Origin: UBA11540 sp045531755
Lineage (GTDB): Bacteria; Bacillota; Clostridia; Oscillospirales; Ruminococcaceae
Length of the DNA: 10,685 bases
Assembly: GCA_045531755.1 (NCBI GenBank)
Contig: JAZSEP010000071.1
Location: forward strand, 1-10,685
Direction: 5' to 3'
The notes beneath the pieces are model-generated. The model was not told where the DNA came from. It searched no databases and worked only from the letters and a program-made list of their open reading frames with translations. Below are positions 6,569 to 10,685 of this stretch, piece by piece. How positions within the stretch are numbered: the stretch's first letter is position 1; each line of letters opens with the position of its first letter. The position numbers and the translations under genes were made by a program.

Positions 6569-8437
6569 ATGACGGTGAAAAAAATTAACGTTCTTGAAAA
6601 GCACGTTGCAGAGCTTATCGCTGCAGGCGAGGTTATCGACCGCCCCTGCTCCGTTATCAAGGAGCTTGTGGAAAACGCCGTTGACGCAGGAGCTACTGCG
6701 GTTACCGTGGAGATCAAAAACGGCGGTATCAGCTATATGCGCGTTACCGACGACGGCAGCGGTATTTCAAAGGATGACGTGCGCACCGCCTTCGTCCGTC
6801 ATGCCACAAGCAAAATTTCAACCGAGGACGATCTCAACAGCATCGCGACCTTTGGCTTCCGCGGTGAAGCGTTGGCTTCGATTGCCGTTATGTCCCGCGT
6901 TGAAATGCTGACGAGAACCAAGGATTCCGAAATCGGCTGCCGATATGAAATCCACGGCGGCGAAGAGGTGTATTTTGACGATGCAGGCTGTCCTCTCGGC
7001 ACTACAATCGTTGTCCGTGACCTCTTTTACAACACCCCTGCAAGAATGAAGTTTTTGAAAAAGGACGTTGCAGAAGGAAATGCCGTTGCAGCTGTTATCG
7101 ACAGGGTGGCACTTTCAAATCCCAACGTTTCGATAAAGTTTATCAGAGATTCAAAGGTGGTTCTGCACACCCCCGGAAGCGGAGATCTCTATTCGGTTTT
7201 GTATTCGGTTTTCGGCAGAGAGATTGCTGCATCCTTCATTCCCGTCGAGTATGAGCTTGGCGGTATAAGCGTCAAGGGTTACGTCACAAAGCCAGAATTT
7301 GCCCGTTCCTCCCGAGCGCTTCAGTATTTCTTTATAAACTCACGTTACGTGAAAACGAAGACTGCTATGATTGCGGTTGAAGAAGCGTTCAAGGGTACTG
7401 TCGTTACCGGAAAATTCCCCGGCTGTGTTCTTGACATCAAGGTGCCGTACGGTGCAGTTGACGTCAACGTTCACCCCGCCAAAATTGAGGTGCGTTTCGT
7501 AAACGAAAGACCTATCTTTGACTGTGTTTATACAGGTGTGAAATCCACCGTCGCTTCCCTTTCAGAGAAAAAGGAATTTACCATCAAAAACGTTTCCAAG
7601 GATATTAACCCCTTTACCCTTATGGAGCAGGTAAAAGAGGTTCAGCAAAAGTGGGAAACCGATCCGCCCAAAAAATACGTTATACACTCGGCTAAAAATG
7701 ACCTGAACACGCCGTCTGTATCTGTGGAAGAATACCGTCAGCATTTTGGAATACCGACGGCTCCGTCTGAGGTTAATGCGCCTGCAATCAAGACTGATGT
7801 AGCAAAGCCCGTTGAAAAAGAGCCGGCACCTTCTGTTGTTGTAGAGCCGAATGAAGAGGTTGAAGCCGTGAAGATGCGCGTAGCAGGCGAGGTTTTCAAC
7901 ACATATATCATTGCTGAGTCGGGGAACGATATGATTCTCATCGACAAGCACGCAGCACACGAAAGATTGATATATGAAAAGCTCAAGTCAGAAAATTCCG
8001 AGATTGACCGACAGCTTCTTCTATCACCCGTTGTGATTAACCTTTCCAAAGAAAATCACGCTGTAATCTGTGAAAACACCGACATTTTTGCCAAAGCAGG
8101 CTTTATGCTTGAGGATTTTGGCAGTTTTTCCGTTGCTATCCGTGAAATACCCGTAGTTGTCAAGGAAAGCGACATCGAAGCAATTGTCGTTGAGATTGCC
8201 GACTCTATAGTCAAGCAAAAGACGTCTGACAGCTTTGAATATCTTGACAGGCTGTACCATTCCATTGCCTGCCGTTCTGCCATCAAGGCAAACGACCGTT
8301 CTTTTTCAACAGAGCTCGAGGCTTTGGTTGAAAAGCTTGTTGCAAATCCCGACGTAAAATACTGTCCGCACGGACGCCCGATATACATCAGTTTGAGTAA
8401 GAGGGAGCTGGAAAAACAGTTTGGCAGAATCCAATAA
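6569..8437 (+). CDS. mutL: DNA mismatch repair endonuclease MutL
   Basis: MutL couples mismatch recognition by MutS to strand incision. The N-terminal GHKL ATPase shows KELVENAVDAG (E32, N36), DDGSGI (61-66), RHATSKI and GFRGEALASIA (96-106). A variable, Pro/Glu/Val-rich linker covers about 350-425. The C-terminal dimerisation domain holds the metal-dependent nuclease motif D459-K-H461-A-A-H-E465 with E470, then ACR (567-569), CPHGRP (599-604) and FGR (618-620). The full set indicates a nicking MutL of the kind found in bacteria lacking MutH. QLLLSP (482-487) fits the beta-clamp-binding position known from Bacillus MutL. Length is 622 aa. The ATG at 6569 follows a weak GTGGTGA Shine-Dalgarno; GTG at 6575 is a close alternative start. 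The 3' end overlaps miaA by 17 bp, suggesting translational coupling. Confidence 0.98.
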   Translation: MTVKKINVLEKHVAELIAAGEVIDRPCSVIKELVENAVDAGATAVTVEIKNGGISYMRVTDDGSGISKDDVRTAFVRHATSKISTEDDLNSIATFGFRGEALASIAVMSRVEMLTRTKDSEIGCRYEIHGGEEVYFDDAGCPLGTTIVVRDLFYNTPARMKFLKKDVAEGNAVAAVIDRVALSNPNVSIKFIRDSKVVLHTPGSGDLYSVLYSVFGREIAASFIPVEYELGGISVKGYVTKPEFARSSRALQYFFINSRYVKTKTAMIAVEEAFKGTVVTGKFPGCVLDIKVPYGAVDVNVHPAKIEVRFVNERPIFDCVYTGVKSTVASLSEKKEFTIKNVSKDINPFTLMEQVKEVQQKWETDPPKKYVIHSAKNDLNTPSVSVEEYRQHFGIPTAPSEVNAPAIKTDVAKPVEKEPAPSVVVEPNEEVEAVKMRVAGEVFNTYIIAESGNDMILIDKHAAHERLIYEKLKSENSEIDRQLLLSPVVINLSKENHAVICENTDIFAKAGFMLEDFGSFSVAIREIPVVVKESDIEAIVVEIADSIVKQKTSDSFEYLDRLYHSIACRSAIKANDRSFSTELEALVEKLVANPDVKYCPHGRPIYISLSKRELEKQFGRIQ

Positions 8438-9377
8438 ACCGAAAATTCCAATAATCTGTGTGGTTGGTCCCACGGCTTCGGGAAAAACCGCTCTTTCGAT
8501 AGCCTTGGCAAAAAAATACTCTGCCGAAATCGTGTCCTGCGATTCTATGCAGATATACAAGGATATGGACATTGGCACAGCAAAGCCCTCCGCCGAGGAA
8601 ATGGACGGTGTGCCTCACCACCTCATAGGATTCCTTGATTGTGACAAAAGCTTTTCGGTTGCGCAGTACGTTAAACTTGCCGCAGAGGCAATTGTCGATA
8701 TCCGAAATCGCGGCAAAAACGTTGTTCTTGTCGGCGGAACGGGACTGTATTTTTCAAGCCTTATCGACAACATCGTTTTCACCGAGCAGGACTCAGACCC
8801 CAAGCTGAGAGCCGAGCTTGAAGAGCTTGCGAAGGAGCAAGGCGGAGAGCGTCTTCTCGAAATTCTGCGAGAGCTTGACCCCGAGATTGCCGAAAAGCTC
8901 CATCCGAACAATCTTGGCAGGATTATTCGCGCTATTGAGGTTTGTAAAACCACGGGAACTACTATGACCGAGCAACAGCGTATTGCTCGGGAGCAGGAGT
9001 CAGACTATGACCCTTTGATAATAGGTCTTGATTTTTCTGACAGACAAAAGCTGTATGACCGAATAAACCTGAGGGTCGATTTGATGCTCGAAAACGGGCT
9101 TATGGGTGAGAATCGAAGACTTCTTGATTTTAATCTTTCAAAAACCGCCTTTCAGGCAATCGGCTTTAAAGAATTTTTGCCGTATTTAAACGGCTCGGCT
9201 ACTCTTGACGAGTGCGCCGAAAACCTGAAGATGCAGACAAGACGATATGCAAAAAGGCAGCTTACCTGGTTCAGAAGAGATGGGCGAATTAATTGGATTT
9301 ACATAGATGAGCTCGACGGATTTGGACAGGTTTTTGACTGTGCCTGCGATATCATTGACCAAAGCGAAAAATTTTAG
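8421..9377 (+). CDS. miaA: MiaA, tRNA dimethylallyltransferase
   Basis: Transfers the dimethylallyl group from DMAPP to N6 of A37 in tRNAs, giving i6A, the substrate of MiaB encoded at the start of this operon. The protein is 318 aa, a normal length. The P-loop GPTASGKT is at 16-23, followed by the family signature DSMQIYKDMDIGTAKP (41-56), GGTGLYFSSL (105-114), NNLGRIIRAIEV and, near the end, QAIGFKEF and RYAKRQLTWFRR. The TTG start lies inside the end of mutL and depends on a GAGGGAG sequence (8401-8407) 13 nt upstream, rather far, so expression may rely on ribosomes finishing mutL. No better ATG/GTG start exists before the P-loop. The mutL-miaA pair is conserved widely, including in Escherichia coli, where hfq follows; here hfq is not the next gene. 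Confidence 0.97.
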   Translation: MAESNKPKIPIICVVGPTASGKTALSIALAKKYSAEIVSCDSMQIYKDMDIGTAKPSAEEMDGVPHHLIGFLDCDKSFSVAQYVKLAAEAIVDIRNRGKNVVLVGGTGLYFSSLIDNIVFTEQDSDPKLRAELEELAKEQGGERLLEILRELDPEIAEKLHPNNLGRIIRAIEVCKTTGTTMTEQQRIAREQESDYDPLIIGLDFSDRQKLYDRINLRVDLMLENGLMGENRRLLDFNLSKTAFQAIGFKEFLPYLNGSATLDECAENLKMQTRRYAKRQLTWFRRDGRINWIYIDELDGFGQVFDCACDIIDQSEKF

Positions 9378-9383
9378 GAGGTG
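9376..9383 (+). promoter_or_regulatory. Strong Shine-Dalgarno overlapping the miaA stop codon
   Basis: AGGAGGTG begins inside the TAG stop of miaA and ends 5 nt before the TTG start at 9389. It is close to the full anti-Shine-Dalgarno complement and fixes the TTG start of the HlyD-like gene. Confidence 0.8.
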
Positions 9384-9388
9384 TTTCC

Positions 9389-10612
9389 TTGAAAAATGCG
9401 CTGAAAAAAATCAGCATAGCTCTTCTTGCGCTCGTAATATTCGTTTACGTCGGCTATCAGGGCTATCTGCGCATAAACGACCCATACACCACCGAGATTG
9501 TTTTCCGCTATTCCGTTTCGGATTCGCTTAGTGCCGACGGAATAATACTTCGCGATGAGCATCTGTTGAAATCGGCTGATTCGATGGCTGTTGACTATAT
9601 TCTGGACGATGGCGAAAGGGTCGCCAAAAACGCTGTTGTTGCAAAGCTTTACAACAGCAAAAGCGACATTGCCGACAAGGATATTATCGAAAAGTTAGAG
9701 GCTGACCTTGAGCTTCTTGAGCAGTCTGCGAAGGCTTCTGCCGACTATTATACAAACGCTGAAGCGATTACAAAGCAGATAATAAGCAAGCTTATTTCAT
9801 ACACCAACGTTTGCGAAAGCCAGTTTGTTCAGGATGTTTCCACCCCCAAAAACAGCTTCCTGCTTGCTTTAAACAAGCGTCTTGCAACGCTTGACAAGAA
9901 CGTTGATTATAGGACGGCAATTACTCAGACAAAAGCCCTCTTGAATCAATACAAGCAGAATCAAGGAAACTCCGTGGCAAGCATCCGAACCTCACAGGCA
10001 GGATACTTTGTAAGCCGAATTGACGGATACGAGGACAGTCTTACCACAAAAAATCTTCTTGACCGCAGCTTGAAGGACTATTCAAAGCTTATCGAAGACA
10101 AGGTTACTGCAAAGGTAAGCGATGCTGCTGTAGGAAAGATAATAACCGAGCCTCATTGGTATCTGGCTATTGAAGTGCCTGCGTCAACTGCCGAAAGCTT
10201 TTACATTGGCAGAGTGTTGGACGTGGATTTCCCGTTTTCAACCATAGAAACAATCGAAGCTACCGTCAGTGATGTCATCACCGAGCAGAATTCCGACACT
10301 ATGATAGTGCTTTTGAAGAGCTCTGCCATGTCGGAAAACCTTGCTGTGACACGCACCTGCACGGTGCAGATCAAATTCCGCACCATAACGGGTCTTCGTC
10401 TTAACTCCAAAGCTATTCGATTTAACGAAAACAATGAGCAGGGAGTTTACATTCTTTCAGGTGAAAAGATAAGATTCAAAAAGATTAATATCATATACGA
10501 GGGCAACGGCTTCTGCCTGACAGAATACAACGATTCCGACCCCGAATACCTGCAATTTTACGACGAGGTTGTCGTTGAAGGCAGGGACCTGTACGATTCT
10601 AAGCTGGCTTAG
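9389..10612 (+). CDS. Membrane-anchored HlyD/membrane-fusion-like protein
   Basis: A 407-aa protein with a TTG start just after a near-perfect ribosome binding site, 11 bp downstream of miaA. Residues 2-7 are basic and about 8-23 are a single hydrophobic segment, predicting an N-terminal anchor with the rest outside. Residues about 48-90 (DGIILRDEHL, then YILDDGERVAKNAVVAKLY) resemble the first half of a HlyD-type barrel-sandwich/lipoyl domain. A helical, probably coiled stretch rich in Lys, Glu, Leu and Ala (about 92-200) follows. ASIRTSQAGYFVSRIDGYED (about 199-218) resembles the second half. WYLAIEVPASTAESFYIGR starts a beta-barrel-like region. This is the domain order of periplasmic-adaptor proteins. 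No ABC transporter or RND pump is encoded in the window, so the transport partner and substrate are unknown. Similar genes are often annotated as HlyD family proteins in Clostridia; a role in envelope assembly is only a guess. Confidence 0.8.
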   Translation: MKNALKKISIALLALVIFVYVGYQGYLRINDPYTTEIVFRYSVSDSLSADGIILRDEHLLKSADSMAVDYILDDGERVAKNAVVAKLYNSKSDIADKDIIEKLEADLELLEQSAKASADYYTNAEAITKQIISKLISYTNVCESQFVQDVSTPKNSFLLALNKRLATLDKNVDYRTAITQTKALLNQYKQNQGNSVASIRTSQAGYFVSRIDGYEDSLTTKNLLDRSLKDYSKLIEDKVTAKVSDAAVGKIITEPHWYLAIEVPASTAESFYIGRVLDVDFPFSTIETIEATVSDVITEQNSDTMIVLLKSSAMSENLAVTRTCTVQIKFRTITGLRLNSKAIRFNENNEQGVYILSGEKIRFKKINIIYEGNGFCLTEYNDSDPEYLQFYDEVVVEGRDLYDSKLA

Positions 10613-10622
10613 GTGCTGAATT

Positions 10623-10685
10623 TTGAAAAAAACGCAATTTTTTGCTCATTTTTTCCAAAAGTTCACCCGTTATTTATTGACAATA
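10623..10685 (+). CDS. Possible start of the next operon gene (cut by window edge)
   Basis: A frame starting with TTG at 10623 stays open to the window end (21 codons). It reads KKTQFFAHFFQKFTRYLLTI after the start residue, a basic then hydrophobic beginning that could lead into a membrane segment. AGGTG (10611-10615), overlapping the TAG stop of the preceding gene, sits 7 nt upstream, the same arrangement seen at the miaA/HlyD-like junction. The fragment is too short to identify, and a second open frame from GTG 10613 cannot be excluded. The stretch may instead be intergenic. Confidence 0.4.
   Translation, partial: MKKTQFFAHFFQKFTRYLLTI

Noticed and set aside
10625..10655. Possible AT-rich hairpin (GAAAAAA/GCAA pairing with TTGC/TTTTTTC) as terminator of the operon
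   Set aside because: The stem has only a few G-C pairs, has an internal loop and no clear run of T after it. It may also lie inside the start of another gene.
10677..10682. TTGACA, a perfect -35 box at the window edge
   Set aside because: No -10 box can be seen because the window ends three bases later, and a plausible coding frame runs through it.

Overview
The window looks like chromosomal DNA from a Gram-positive anaerobe of the Clostridia (Bacillota), probably a gut or rumen Oscillospirales/Ruminococcaceae-type organism. Three things suggest this: the order miaB - YlbF-family gene - mutS - mutL - miaA; an endonuclease-type MutL, the kind found in bacteria without MutH; and a secreted BspA-like leucine-rich-repeat protein of the kind common in gut Clostridia. 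The taxonomic call is an inference from gene content, not from a marker search.

Left part (1-1822, minus strand): the first 607 codons of a large secreted BspA-type LRR protein whose 3' end lies outside the window. It has a signal peptide, a Thr/Glu-rich linker built from 15-bp repeats, a Cys-containing N-terminal module, and then LRR_5 repeats. At the DNA level these form 69-bp near-identical tandem units in four blocks, broken up by diverged repeats and insertions. Positions 1823-2060 are an AT-rich divergent intergenic region with one good sigma-A-type promoter facing each way.

Right part (2061-10685, plus strand): a tightly packed, apparently co-transcribed run of genes. These are miaB (tRNA A37 methylthiolation), a YlbF/YmcA (RicA-like) small protein with a four-cysteine tail, mutS and mutL (mismatch repair), miaA (tRNA A37 prenylation), a membrane-anchored HlyD-like protein, and possibly the first codons of another gene at the window edge. 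Gaps between genes are 11-28 bp, and mutL and miaA overlap by 17 bp. MiaA and MiaB carry out successive steps of ms2i6A37 synthesis and flank the mismatch-repair pair. Four of the six complete genes start with GTG or TTG, each placed by a Shine-Dalgarno sequence.

Most of the window is ordinary housekeeping DNA, and I see no clear undescribed defence or mobile system. The points most worth a second look are the LRR repeats, conserved even at synonymous positions; the cysteine tail on the YlbF-family protein next to miaB; and the HlyD-like gene, which sits where hfq often follows miaA and has no transporter partner in view. No tRNA, rRNA, CRISPR array, insertion sequence or convincing terminator was seen.
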